This document shows positions 17,408 through 26,406 of a stretch of 64,000 nt of DNA, in pieces. How positions within the stretch are numbered: position 1 is the first letter of the stretch; every line of letters begins with the position of its first letter. The notes beneath the pieces are model-generated. The model did no database searches, was not told where the DNA came from, and worked only from the letters and a program-made list of their open reading frames with translations. A program made the translations under genes and the position numbers. The DNA comes from JAUUSJ01 sp964439395 (lineage in GTDB: Bacteria; Bacillota; Clostridia; Lachnospirales; Lachnospiraceae): NCBI GenBank assembly GCA_964439395.1, contig CAYTNV010000020.1, positions 4,156 through 68,155 on the forward strand, written 5' to 3'.

Positions 17408-19579
17408 ATGGCTATTATGAGACGAAGTTATTTAGCAATAGCAATGGGAATTATGATGGGAGCCTCTTTACTCAATGGATGTGCATCAACTACGTCATCT
17501 ATAACAAATACAGAAAGTAGCAGCTCCAATGATTCTAGTACAGTATCCAATGATTCTAATACAATATATGGAGAAGTCAGTAAAATTAGTGATAGTGAAA
17601 TTACAATAGAAGTAGGTACTATGAAAGAAATGTCCTCAGAGAAGCCAGAAAATTCAGAAGCAAATACATCTTCTGACAATAATAATCAAGAGGCATCCTC
17701 ACAGTCTGCTGATAGCAGCGAGGCTACAAATAACGATCCTAGCAATAATACTGATTCTTCAGCCGATGATGAGAAAAAAGAATCTCCTGATAAAAATAAC
17801 GGTGAAGTTCCATCTATGATTGATAAGTCTGGAGAAGAGAAAACAATTACTGTAAGCTCTGATACTAAAATTACCAAGCAAAGCATGGGCAATCCAGGAC
17901 AAGGCGGAGCGCCATCGGGTGGAACACCTGAAGGTGGAGAACAGTCAGGAGAAGCACCTGAAAAGCCTGAAGGTGAAGAACAAGCAGAAGAGGCACCTGA
18001 AAATTCTGAAGGTGGAGAACAAGCAGGAGAGGCACCTGAAAATTCTGAAAATGGAGAACAAGCAGAATCAGATGAAAAATCTTCAGACAAAGCACCTGAA
18101 AAACCTGAAAATAATAATTCTTCCGACGGCCAAAATAATGAAGAAATTAGTTTATCCGATATCTCTGAAGGTGATATCATATCTATTACATTTGATGATG
18201 ATGAAAATGTAGAACAGATTATAGTAATAATGTCCGCAAATAATGGACCAGGCGGCGGCGGACAGTCTCAGGCACCAGATAGTTATGAGACTGTTACAGA
18301 ATACACAGAAGATACTTCTGAAGATAATAAAGACATTTCTTCTGATGGCATAGATGAAAATGCCGTTCATGCTTATAATGGAGCAAAAGTAAGTTTAAGT
18401 AATTTTAATATTACAAGAAATTCTTCTGACAGTGAGGGCGGTGATTCTTCAAGCTTTTACGGCATTGGAGCAACTGTACTAGAGTCAAATGGCACACTCT
18501 ATCTAAAGGACAGTACGATTGAATCAGATGCTAAAGGAGGAGCTGGAATCTTCGCCTATGGAGATGGAATTGTATATACGGCTGACACAAAAATTACAAC
18601 TACACAAAGTACTTCCGGCGGCATTCATGCGGCTGGCGCTGGCACACTCTATGCATGGGATATGGATGTAGAAACTAGTGGAGAATCCTCAGCCGCAATT
18701 CGAAGTGACAGAGGCGGCGGTACTATGATAGTAAACGGTGGAACTTATACTTCTAATGGAATCGGCTCTCCAGCAATTTACAGTACAGCAGATATTGCTG
18801 TAAATAATGCTACTCTCACAGCAAATGGCTCTGAGGCAGTATGTATTGAGGGATTAAATTCCCTACATTTATATGACAGTGATCTAACTGGAAATATGAG
18901 CGATGATGAGCAAAACGACTGTACATGGAATATTATCTTATATCAGAGTATGTCTGGAGATTCAGAAGTAGGAAACAGTACATTTGAAATGAATGGTGGA
19001 ACATTGACAGCCAAAAACGGAGGAATGTTCTATACTACGAACACAGAATCTACCTTTATCCTCTCGGATGTAGATATTACCTACGCAGATGATAACGATT
19101 TCTTCCTAAGATGTACTGGCAATAATAATCAAAGAGGCTGGGGAACTTCTGGAAATAACGGAGCAGACTGTCATTTTACTGCAGCAAAACAAGAGATGCA
19201 AGGTGATATTATCTGGGATAGTATCAGCATGTTAGATTTCTATATGACAAAAAACAGTAGTTTAATAGGTGCTGTGACAAATGATGAAACTTATGCGAAA
19301 GAAGGCGGTGACGGATACTGTAATCTGTATATCGAAGAAGGTTCTATTTGGACGGTAACAGGAGACAGTACCTTAACTAATCTAGAAAATGCAGGAACTA
19401 TCCTAGATGAGAGTGGCAAAACTGTAACAATTAAGGGAACAGACGGAACTATCTATGTAGAAGGTGACAGTGAGTATACTGTAACCGTAGAATCCTATAA
19501 AGATTCAGCAGATGTAAGCGGAGCATCCGCTACAACAGAATGGTCAGATTATGAAGTGGAACGTCCATCTGAATTATAA
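17408..19579 (+). CDS. Acidic surface lipoprotein with beta-helix repeats
   Basis: A 723-aa exported protein with lipobox Cys25 (LLNGC) after the signal peptide. Residues 26-110 are Ser/Asn-rich. Two short stretches (IYGEVSKISDSEITIEVG and a later EGDIISITFDDDENVEQIIV) look like a split DUF5666-type beta domain, interrupted by Gly/Pro/Glu-rich tandem repeats (about 160-240). From about 320 to 690, repeated turns such as GAGIFAYGDGIVYTAD and GGTYTSNGIGSPAIY indicate a right-handed parallel beta-helix. It is probably an adhesin or carbohydrate-binding surface protein. Two in-frame ATGs (17408, 17417) follow AAAGGAAAGG; either may be used. It stands alone and ends at a terminator. Confidence 0.75.
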   Translation: MAIMRRSYLAIAMGIMMGASLLNGCASTTSSITNTESSSSNDSSTVSNDSNTIYGEVSKISDSEITIEVGTMKEMSSEKPENSEANTSSDNNNQEASSQSADSSEATNNDPSNNTDSSADDEKKESPDKNNGEVPSMIDKSGEEKTITVSSDTKITKQSMGNPGQGGAPSGGTPEGGEQSGEAPEKPEGEEQAEEAPENSEGGEQAGEAPENSENGEQAESDEKSSDKAPEKPENNNSSDGQNNEEISLSDISEGDIISITFDDDENVEQIIVIMSANNGPGGGGQSQAPDSYETVTEYTEDTSEDNKDISSDGIDENAVHAYNGAKVSLSNFNITRNSSDSEGGDSSSFYGIGATVLESNGTLYLKDSTIESDAKGGAGIFAYGDGIVYTADTKITTTQSTSGGIHAAGAGTLYAWDMDVETSGESSAAIRSDRGGGTMIVNGGTYTSNGIGSPAIYSTADIAVNNATLTANGSEAVCIEGLNSLHLYDSDLTGNMSDDEQNDCTWNIILYQSMSGDSEVGNSTFEMNGGTLTAKNGGMFYTTNTESTFILSDVDITYADDNDFFLRCTGNNNQRGWGTSGNNGADCHFTAAKQEMQGDIIWDSISMLDFYMTKNSSLIGAVTNDETYAKEGGDGYCNLYIEEGSIWTVTGDSTLTNLENAGTILDESGKTVTIKGTDGTIYVEGDSEYTVTVESYKDSADVSGASATTEWSDYEVERPSEL
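17930..18110 (+). repeat. In-gene tandem repeats encoding Glu/Ala/Pro-rich units
   Basis: About four imperfect units of roughly 14-15 codons on the theme GGEQAGEAPENSE lie inside the lipoprotein gene. The near-identity at DNA level makes the segment prone to length change. Confidence 0.7.
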
Positions 19580-19648
19580 AATATTGGAGAAAAGAAATTT
19601 TATAGAGAAATCTAAAATATAAGTTTCCTAAGAGTGAAAAGAAAAAAG

Positions 19649-19685
19649 CCGTCCAAAAGTCTTACATACTTTTGGACGGTTTCAT
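19649..19685. terminator. Bidirectional terminator
   Basis: CCGTCCAAAAGT (19649-19660) pairs perfectly with ACTTTTGGACGG (19668-19679). A-rich sequence lies before it and T-rich after it. It can serve the lipoprotein gene (plus) and bioB (minus). Confidence 0.85.
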
Positions 19686-19743
19686 TTGTTTTATATGTAC
19701 TTATTGAATATCTTTCTTTTATTTTTTTATTCCTTTAAAAATT

Positions 19744-20718
19744 TTATTTCACATACTCAGCCACAATATCTCTTCCCATATCTGTGAGCATCTTTTTATC
19801 ACTGGCTATACTTGAACCAGATGTCGTGAGCATATTTCCCGTTATTGTTGCACTCGCCCCACTTTGAAAAGCAATCTCCCCATCGTTCTTCATCAGAGCA
19901 CGACCAGCCGCCAAACGAATATTTGCAGTTGGGTTAATATAACGAAAAATTGCAATTGTGCGAAGAATATCGTCCTCACAGAGTGTTTCTCTATGCTCTA
20001 GTGGAGTTCCCTTAATAGGCATCAGAGCATTAATTGGAATAGATTCAACTCCCAGCTCTGCTAAACTAATTGCCATATCCAGACGGTCTTCCCATGTCTC
20101 TCCCATGCCAATAATACCTCCAGAACAGACACAAAAACCTTCTTTTTGAGCCATTTTAATGGATTCTATTTTTTGGTCATACGTATGCGTAGTGCATATA
20201 TACGGAAAAAATCTTCGGGATGTCTCAATATTTTCATGATAACTTTCCACACCAGCTTCATGAAGTCGATGAAACTGTTCTTTCGTCAAAAAACCATGGG
20301 AAGCACATAAGGAAAGCTTACATCTTTTTTTCATCTCTGTATAAGCCTGAATTGCTTTTTCAAAATCTCTCTCACTTAAGCCCCTTCCCGATGTCACAAT
20401 CGCAAAACGGTCGACTCCTTCCTGTTCATTGGCAAGTGCCGTATTGACAATATCTTCTGTCCTCATAAAGTCATATACCTCACAGTTAGTATGATTATGA
20501 CTTGACTGAGCACAGTATTTACAGTCTTCTCCACAGCGACCGCTGCGGCCATTAATGATAGTACAAAGATCAACTTTTTCACCGCAAAAATACTTTCGTA
20601 TTATATCTGCTCCTTCACATAATTGTTTTAAGTCACAATTAACAAAAAAGCTTAAATCATCCCAACGCGACAGACGTCTTCCTTTTATAATTTCTTCCGC
20701 CAATTTTGACAGATCCAT
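19744..20718 (-). CDS. bioB: Biotin synthase
   Basis: Radical SAM enzyme (324 aa) that inserts sulfur into dethiobiotin to make biotin. The [4Fe-4S] SAM cluster motif CxxxCxxC is at Cys62, Cys66 and Cys69 (GRCGEDCKYCAQSSHN). Other conserved stretches are YHENIETSRRFFPYICTTHT, CSGGIIGMGE and NALMPIKGTPLE. Length and motif order match the family. No other biotin gene is adjacent, so the cell may salvage dethiobiotin or encode the rest elsewhere. It shares orientation with nadA, 89 bp upstream, another iron-sulfur enzyme. Confidence 0.95.
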   Translation of the reverse strand: MDLSKLAEEIIKGRRLSRWDDLSFFVNCDLKQLCEGADIIRKYFCGEKVDLCTIINGRSGRCGEDCKYCAQSSHNHTNCEVYDFMRTEDIVNTALANEQEGVDRFAIVTSGRGLSERDFEKAIQAYTEMKKRCKLSLCASHGFLTKEQFHRLHEAGVESYHENIETSRRFFPYICTTHTYDQKIESIKMAQKEGFCVCSGGIIGMGETWEDRLDMAISLAELGVESIPINALMPIKGTPLEHRETLCEDDILRTIAIFRYINPTANIRLAAGRALMKNDGEIAFQSGASATITGNMLTTSGSSIASDKKMLTDMGRDIVAEYVK

Positions 20719-20807
20719 GACAATCCCTCCACTTATTTTCTAAATGCTATTCCATTTACTTATTTTCTCAACTAGTCTATATTCTTGGTCGTCAGTTTTC
20801 ATATCCT

Positions 20808-21719
20808 TTATTTTGCCAACTCCAACATTCTTTTTAAAGGAAGCTCTGCTTTTTGCCGAAGATTCTCTTCTAATTTTACTTCTGGGCTAAGGATTTGCAA
20901 AGATTCCAATACACTCTTTAATTTTATTCTTTTCATATTTGGACAGAACTGACGATGCCCCACAGAATAAAATTTCTTTTCTGGATTTTTCTTATTCAAC
21001 TCATAAAAAATTCCCATTTCTGTGCATATAATAAACTCATCCTTTTTGGAATCCGTGGCAAAATCAATAATCTGAGAGGTGCTTCCTATAAAATCTGCTT
21101 CTGCCAGCACGTCCTCTGTACATTCTGGATGTGCTAGTACCATTGCATTAGGTTTTACTTTCTTTGCCTTTTGCAATTCCTCCTTGTGAATGCTCTTATG
21201 TACATGGCAAAATCCGTCATGAAAAATAAATTCTTTTTCTGGCAGCTGTTTTGCCACGTATCGTCCCAAATTATTGTCTGGAATAAAGAAAATATGTTTA
21301 TTTGGAAGTTCACTGACAATTTTTATCGCATTGGAAGAAGTCACACAAACATCTGATGCCGCTTTAATTTCCGCGGTCGAGTTCACATAGCATACCACAG
21401 CAACATCTGGATATTCCTTTCGCACTTCCTCGATTCTCTCCTCGTCTACCATATGAGCCATAGGGCAATCTGCATATTGATCTGCCATAATTACCTTTTT
21501 ATCTGGATTTAATATCTTCGCACTCTCGCCCATAAATGATACGCCACAAAAAATAATTACATTAGCTGGTATTTCTGTTGCTTTTTTTGCCAGAAAATAG
21601 GAATCTCCTACAAAATCCGCAATTTCCTGTACCTCACCATCCACATAATAATGAGCAAGTATCACCGCATCTTTTTCCTTTTTCAGCTGTATAATCTGCT
21701 GCTTCAATTTCTCATTCAT
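20808..21719 (-). CDS. nadA: Quinolinate synthase
   Basis: [4Fe-4S] enzyme (303 aa) of NAD synthesis that condenses iminoaspartate and dihydroxyacetone phosphate to quinolinate. The family signatures are ILAHYYVDGEVQEIADFVGD, FCGVSFMGESAKILNP, CYVNSTAEIKAASDVCVTSS, AHPECTED and HRQFCPNMKRI. The three cluster cysteines fall in the FCGVSFM, HPEC and FCPN segments. nadB and nadC, its usual neighbours, are not present. It has the same strand as bioB (89-bp gap) and the PLP enzyme (39-bp gap), so co-transcription is possible. Confidence 0.95.
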   Translation of the reverse strand: MNEKLKQQIIQLKKEKDAVILAHYYVDGEVQEIADFVGDSYFLAKKATEIPANVIIFCGVSFMGESAKILNPDKKVIMADQYADCPMAHMVDEERIEEVRKEYPDVAVVCYVNSTAEIKAASDVCVTSSNAIKIVSELPNKHIFFIPDNNLGRYVAKQLPEKEFIFHDGFCHVHKSIHKEELQKAKKVKPNAMVLAHPECTEDVLAEADFIGSTSQIIDFATDSKKDEFIICTEMGIFYELNKKNPEKKFYSVGHRQFCPNMKRIKLKSVLESLQILSPEVKLEENLRQKAELPLKRMLELAK

Positions 21720-21758
21720 TGTTTATCTCCTATTATTTCGATATACTATTTACCATTT

Positions 21759-22955
21759 TCAAGAGGAAAGCCCACATTTTTTTAAGGCCTGCTCCAAATC
21801 TCCTATAATATCTTCCACATCCTCTATACCCACAGAAAATCGGAAAAATCCATTAGAAAACTCATCAGGATATAAATATTGACGCTCATCATCTTCTCCA
21901 AGGAAAACAATCAAGCTCTCATCATGTCCGAGAGACACCGCCGATGTAATTACATTTAAATAACTCACAAATTCATTATGGGTATCATGATCCGCTTTCA
22001 AACCAAAAGAAAGCACACCTCCAAATCCTGGATACATTTGTTTCTTAGCTACCTCATATCCTTTATTACTTTTCAGTCCAGGATAAGCTACAAAACTAAC
22101 ATAATCTTGTTTTTCCAACCACTTTGCGACAGCAAGGGCATTCTCATTATGCTGTCTCATTCGAAGAGGTAAAGTCACAGAACCACGCATAATAAGCCAT
22201 GCGTTAAAGGGACTGATTGTCCCTCCTAAATTCACCTGAGATTGTGCTCGAATCATGTCAAGATATGATTTCTTTCCGACGATGGCTCCACCCATAGCAT
22301 CCCCGTGACCGTTAATATATTTTGTCAAACTTTCTACCGCAAAATCAGCTCCCATCTCTATTGGACGCTGGTTAAAAGGAGAGGCAAAAGTATTATCTAC
22401 AGACAATAATGCTCCATGTTTATGGGCAATATATGCTATCTCTTGAATATCTGATATACATAATGTAGGATTTCCAGGTGTCTCTATATGTATTAATTTT
22501 GTATTAGGTTTTATAGCAGCTTTTACTTTCTCTAAGTCAGATGTATCTACAATACTCGTCTCCACACCAAACTTATTATTTAAAAGTTCGTGAAGCAGAC
22601 GGTATACTGCAATATACGTCACACTAGAAAAAACAACGTGATCTCCCTTTTCCAGCAATGCAAAAAACAATCCTGATAAAGCTGCCACACCAGATGCAAG
22701 CACGATACAATCCTCGCCACCCTCTAAGCTGGCTATTTTTTCTTGTAAATATTTTTGATTGGATCCACCATTTCTCGTATATAGATTTCCTCCCGCATCA
22801 CTCCAGTTCAACTTTGTAGGGTCATATGGAAGCTCATAACTATTTGCCATAGTAATTGGTCGCTTAATAGCTCCTGTTTCCCTATCGATATCATTTCCCG
22901 TATGTACAGCTCTTGTCCGAAATCCATATTCATTACCAAATATATGTTGTTTCAT
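21759..22955 (-). CDS. Cys/Met metabolism PLP-dependent enzyme (cystathionine gamma-synthase/lyase type)
   Basis: A 398-aa trans-sulfuration enzyme. The PLP lysine lies in ESLTKYINGHGDAMGG. LASGVAALSGLFFALLEKGDH binds cofactor phosphate, and SVDNTFASPFNQRPIEMGAD holds the Asp that pairs with the pyridine nitrogen. The family includes cystathionine gamma-synthase, cystathionine lyases and methionine gamma-lyase; I cannot assign one by eye. It sits next to the sulfur-assimilation cluster but behind a terminator (23334-23367) and a structured leader, so it is probably its own unit. Confidence 0.88.
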   Translation of the reverse strand: MKQHIFGNEYGFRTRAVHTGNDIDRETGAIKRPITMANSYELPYDPTKLNWSDAGGNLYTRNGGSNQKYLQEKIASLEGGEDCIVLASGVAALSGLFFALLEKGDHVVFSSVTYIAVYRLLHELLNNKFGVETSIVDTSDLEKVKAAIKPNTKLIHIETPGNPTLCISDIQEIAYIAHKHGALLSVDNTFASPFNQRPIEMGADFAVESLTKYINGHGDAMGGAIVGKKSYLDMIRAQSQVNLGGTISPFNAWLIMRGSVTLPLRMRQHNENALAVAKWLEKQDYVSFVAYPGLKSNKGYEVAKKQMYPGFGGVLSFGLKADHDTHNEFVSYLNVITSAVSLGHDESLIVFLGEDDERQYLYPDEFSNGFFRFSVGIEDVEDIIGDLEQALKKCGLSS

Positions 22956-22975
22956 AACTTTCTTTTATTCCTTTC

Positions 22976-23092
22976 TAAACTGACATGCCTGCCATCGCAG
23001 GCACCACTATAGATGAAAGTCCGATTGCTCCATGCCAAGGCACTCTCACAATCTCACCTGTTGCCTGCTTGACAGGGACTTTCACAGTAAAT
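22976..23092 (-). repeat. Palindromic element, copy A, in front of the PLP enzyme
   Basis: On the minus strand GAAAGTCC...GGACTTTC encloses about 50 bases. Then comes the hairpin GCCTGC-GATG-GCAGGC, then ATGTCAGTTTAG, just before the ribosome site. The same 3' half recurs before cysT (31241-31330), and the outer edge recurs before cysD (26033-26062). It may be a dispersed palindromic repeat or a leader RNA; no known riboswitch consensus was recognised. Confidence 0.6.
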
Positions 23093-23132
23093 TATTTAAA
23101 AATGACCGTGATATTCTTGTTGCGACGCATTT

Positions 23133-23229
23133 GAGGATGCTGCAAAACATAAAATTCAAACAAAAGATACTACTGAAACATTTCAGTCGTATCAATATTT
23201 TTATGAGAAATTCATTTCACAACATCCTC
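23133..23229. repeat. 97-bp nested palindrome
   Basis: GAGGATG (23133-23139) pairs with CATCCTC (23223-23229). The centre holds GATACTACTGAAA (23166-23178) opposite TTTCAGTCGTATC (23181-23193) with a two-base loop and one mismatch. AATT-containing arms lie between. It is non-coding. Confidence 0.65.
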
Positions 23230-23333
23230 ATTTTATTTTCTATCCATCTGCATTCCTACTAAAGGCTGCGTCAGACAAAAGATTAAAGCCACCAATCATA
23301 CAATTTTCGCCGATTCATACTCCACATATTTGA

Positions 23334-23367
23334 AAGGGAGTCAACTCTTATCTGATTTAACTCCCTT
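23334..23367 (-). terminator. Terminator after cysN
   Basis: AAGGGAGT (23334-23341) and ACTCCCTT (23360-23367) form a stem just downstream of the cysN stop, followed on the minus strand by TTTC. It separates the sulfate-activation genes from the PLP enzyme gene. Confidence 0.65.
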
Positions 23368-23404
23368 ATCTATCTACAAAATGTCATCCAGTTAAAAGAA
23401 AATA

Positions 23405-25093
23405 TTAAATCATCCAGAAATTATCTGTGCATACAATTCTTCTATAAACCTCAAACTGAAACCATTTATTATGAAACTCAGAAATATTTTTTCCATCTAT
23501 CTCAGCAAATTCTTTTAAAAATTCATCTAGATCTTTTTTATTTTTGATGGCCAACGCAAATCCTCTCTCATCCAAAACAGGAAGCCCTATAAATTGATAA
23601 TCCTCAAGTTTTATAATATCTTGCACCTGTCCGTCACGAATGAGAACCGCACCATTATTTTCCACAGAAATAATATCAAAATATTCTGGATATTTAAAAC
23701 TCTCACCCTCGGAAGACACCAAATCTCCCACATGATACGTCTTATCTGCTGTATTCTTTTTAGTCATGATGGCATTTTCCAGATTGAAATAGAACTCTTC
23801 AAATATATATCCACCTATCTTAATATCATCTTTTTCGAAATATGGTTTTTCCTCTGAAGTATCTATATTCTCTATAACACCGCAGGCAGAAGTCATATGA
23901 CTCACACGGTCAATTAAAATGAATTCGCCTAACGTCTTATGATGGCTAAACGTATCCAGAACAATTTTTTCGGTCAATTCCACTTGGCATAGTGCGATTT
24001 CATTTTTCTCAATCGTATTTGTCTCAATATGCTCTCCTGTATTCACATCAATTTTATACAAAATCTTTTTTATAAATCCAGGAATTCTCTTTGTGCCAGA
24101 TTTCACCAAATACTCTTTTCCCACTGTCAACTCTTCATCATCCATCCATAAAAATGTAGCCAAAAAACTTTTTGCCACAGGAAGATTTTCATCATCCGTC
24201 AATACACAGCCACGGCTCACATCCACTTCTTTATCAAGCTGAATTGTCACGGCCTGCCCTGCAATTGCCTCTTTTTTCTCATCGCTTCCTACCAAAATTT
24301 TTTTCACAGAAGCGGTCTCTTTACTTGGAAGCGTGATAATGGTCTGCCCTTTTTTCACATTACCACTTTCCACCTGGCCCTGGAATCCTCTAAATTTATG
24401 ATTTGGACGACATACACGCTGGATTGGCATATAAAAGGAAACTTCTTCTTGCTCTGATACATCTACTGTCTCTAAATGCTCAAGAAGAGCTTTTCCTTTA
24501 TACCAATATGTATTGCTCGATTTCTGTGTCACATTATCGCCTTCTGTGGCACTTACAGGAATCACGGTTACATTTGCTAACTTCAAATCCTCTGACAATT
24601 TTTTAATCTCTTGCTTTATTTCTTCAAACCGTTCCTCACTGTAATTCACCAAATCCATCTTATTTACGGCAAATACAAAATGCTTAATTCCCATAAGGGA
24701 ACAGATGCGACTATGTCTTCTCGTCTGTACAAGCACTCCCTGTTTGGCATCTACCAAAATAATTGCCAACTGAGCAAAGGATGCTCCTACAGCCATATTT
24801 CTTGTATACTCCTCATGTCCTGGCGTGTCTGCCACAATAAAGCTTCTCTTATCTGTAGTGAAATAACGGTACGCCACATCAATCGTAATTCCCTGTTCTC
24901 TCTCCGCCATAAGACCATCCAAAAGAAGAGAATAATCAATATCGCCTCCTCTAGAGCCCACCTTGCTGTCTAACACTAGAGCTTTTTCCTGGTCTGCATA
25001 TAAAAGTTTCGAATCATAGAGAATATGTCCAATCAATGTTGATTTTCCGTCATCCACACTTCCGCATGTAATAAATTTCAATAATCCACTCAT
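23405..25093 (-). CDS. cysN: Sulfate adenylyltransferase, GTPase subunit (CysN), with extra C-terminal domain
   Basis: GTPase subunit of ATP sulfurylase, coupling GTP hydrolysis to APS formation by CysD. An EF-Tu-like G domain carries GSVDDGKSTLIGH (P-loop, 11-23), DTPGHEEY and NKMDL. Two beta-barrel domains follow. At 562 aa it is about 90 residues longer than the E. coli protein (about 475). The added C-terminus (about 470-562, ending FQFEVYRRIVCTDNFWMI) has no P-loop and so is not the APS kinase (CysC) seen in some CysN fusions. It overlaps the cysD stop by one base, so it is translationally coupled. Confidence 0.95.
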   Translation of the reverse strand: MSGLLKFITCGSVDDGKSTLIGHILYDSKLLYADQEKALVLDSKVGSRGGDIDYSLLLDGLMAEREQGITIDVAYRYFTTDKRSFIVADTPGHEEYTRNMAVGASFAQLAIILVDAKQGVLVQTRRHSRICSLMGIKHFVFAVNKMDLVNYSEERFEEIKQEIKKLSEDLKLANVTVIPVSATEGDNVTQKSSNTYWYKGKALLEHLETVDVSEQEEVSFYMPIQRVCRPNHKFRGFQGQVESGNVKKGQTIITLPSKETASVKKILVGSDEKKEAIAGQAVTIQLDKEVDVSRGCVLTDDENLPVAKSFLATFLWMDDEELTVGKEYLVKSGTKRIPGFIKKILYKIDVNTGEHIETNTIEKNEIALCQVELTEKIVLDTFSHHKTLGEFILIDRVSHMTSACGVIENIDTSEEKPYFEKDDIKIGGYIFEEFYFNLENAIMTKKNTADKTYHVGDLVSSEGESFKYPEYFDIISVENNGAVLIRDGQVQDIIKLEDYQFIGLPVLDERGFALAIKNKKDLDEFLKEFAEIDGKNISEFHNKWFQFEVYRRIVCTDNFWMI

Positions 25094-25995
25094 TAAAAGT
25101 ATCCCTCTCTTTTTCTTTTCTCCATACTGGCTGCTCCGCCATCTTTGTCAATCACACGACTTGTGCGCTCAGACTCAACAGAACTTAATGTCTCGTCAAT
25201 AATTTCGTCCAGAGTATCTGCATCTGACTCGATACCTCCCGTAAGAGGATAACATCCTAATGTTCGAAAACGCACCTTTTTCATCGTTGGCTTTTCACCT
25301 GGATTTAATCTCATACGTTCATCATCTACCATGATAAGATTTCCGTCTCTCTCCACAACAGGCCTCTTGGCTGCAAAATAAAGAGGCACAATAGGAATAT
25401 TTTCTCGCTTAATATACTGCCAGATATCCTTCTCTGTCCAATTGGAAATCGGAAATACACGGATACTCTCGCCTTTATTAATCTCCGTATTATATAATTT
25501 CCACATTTCAGGACGTTGGTTTTTTGGATCCCACGCGTGAGATTTGTTTCTGAAAGAAAAGATTCTTTCTTTTGCACGGCTCTTTTCCTCATCGCGGCGT
25601 CCGCCTCCAAATGCTGCCGTAAAGCCATATTTATTAAGAGCCTGCTTCAAAGCTTGCGTCTTCATAATATCTGTATAAACAGAACCGTGGTCAAAAGGAT
25701 TAATCCCTTTTTTCACTCCATCTTCATTAATATATTCCAGCATTTCAATTCCGAGTTCTTTGGCAGTTTTGTCTCTGAACTCAATCATTTCCCTGAATTT
25801 CCATGTAGTATTTACATGAAGAAAAGGAAACGGCGGTTTTTCTGGATAAAAGGCTTTTAAAGCCAAATGAAGCATAACAGAGCTATCTTTTCCAATGGAA
25901 TACAACATAACTGGATTTTCGCATTCCGCTGCAACTTCACGGATAATATAGATTGCCTCTGCCTCTAATTCGTCTAAATGTGATAATCTACTCAT
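25093..25995 (-). CDS. cysD: Sulfate adenylyltransferase, small subunit
   Basis: Catalytic PP-loop subunit of ATP sulfurylase (300 aa), which makes adenylyl sulfate from sulfate and ATP. The nucleotide-binding PP-loop is SIGKDSS (about residues 33-39). Other family segments are FLHVNTTWKFREMIEFRD, FGGGRRDEEKSRAKERIFSF and LGCYPLTGGIESDA. AGGAGA precedes the ATG. It lies between the AprB-like ferredoxin gene and cysN, which gives the order in which the pathway runs: APS formation by CysDN, then reduction by AprBA. Confidence 0.96.
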   Translation of the reverse strand: MSRLSHLDELEAEAIYIIREVAAECENPVMLYSIGKDSSVMLHLALKAFYPEKPPFPFLHVNTTWKFREMIEFRDKTAKELGIEMLEYINEDGVKKGINPFDHGSVYTDIMKTQALKQALNKYGFTAAFGGGRRDEEKSRAKERIFSFRNKSHAWDPKNQRPEMWKLYNTEINKGESIRVFPISNWTEKDIWQYIKRENIPIVPLYFAAKRPVVERDGNLIMVDDERMRLNPGEKPTMKKVRFRTLGCYPLTGGIESDADTLDEIIDETLSSVESERTSRVIDKDGGAASMEKRKREGYF

Positions 25996-26032
25996 ATCAT
26001 TCTCCTATCTTCGCAATATTTTTATATTTACT

Positions 26033-26098
26033 ATGAAAGTCCCTGTCAAGCGGGTAGACAAAGAAAAATTTATTTGGATTGTAGGCATGTCTATTTAA
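26033..26098 (-). repeat. Palindromic element, copy C, in front of cysD
   Basis: On the minus strand GACATGCCTAC comes first, then CGCTTGACAGGGACTTTCAT and AGTAAAT. The second part matches, in the opposite strand sense, the outer edge of copy A at 23066-23092. It fills the 99-bp gap between the AprB-like gene and cysD. Confidence 0.5.
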
Positions 26099-26406
26099 TA
26101 CTGATTGGAATCCTTCCGATTTACATCTATCATAATTTCCATACCGTCTGTTTTCTTTATTTTCCAGTGAAGAACATCTCCAGTGCTGGAAACGTTCATT
26201 ACACTTCCCATGCCTCCTATATCTATGCCAAGATAAAAATCAATGGCTCCCACAGAACATTCTTTTACACAGGATACACATCCCCAACAATTTTTAGGAT
26301 ATTTCATAATTGCTTTATGATTTTCAATGGAAATCAACGTGCCTGGACATACTTCCCCGCATTTTCCACATCCCACACATTTATCTTGATTGATTCGTAT
26401 GCTCAT
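26095..26406 (-). CDS. AprB-like 4Fe-4S subunit of APS reductase
   Basis: Ferredoxin-like electron-transfer subunit (103 aa) with two [4Fe-4S] motifs, CVGCGKCGEVCPG (about residues 11-23) and CWGCVSCVKECSVG (about 40-53). It then has a short tail including FYLGIDIGGMGSVMNV. It is shorter than dissimilatory AprB (about 150 aa or more). The gene starts 26 bp inside the end of the AprA-like gene, so the two are coupled. With AprA it should deliver electrons for reduction of APS to sulfite and AMP. In this cluster the role is assimilatory, since no dissimilatory sulfite reductase or Qmo gene is nearby. Confidence 0.9.
   Translation of the reverse strand: MSIRINQDKCVGCGKCGEVCPGTLISIENHKAIMKYPKNCWGCVSCVKECSVGAIDFYLGIDIGGMGSVMNVSSTGDVLHWKIKKTDGMEIMIDVNRKDSNQY

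Noticed and set aside
17686..18180. 164-aa Ser/Pro-rich reading frame on the minus strand
   Set aside because: It is the antisense image of the acidic tandem repeats in the lipoprotein gene, with no ribosome site.
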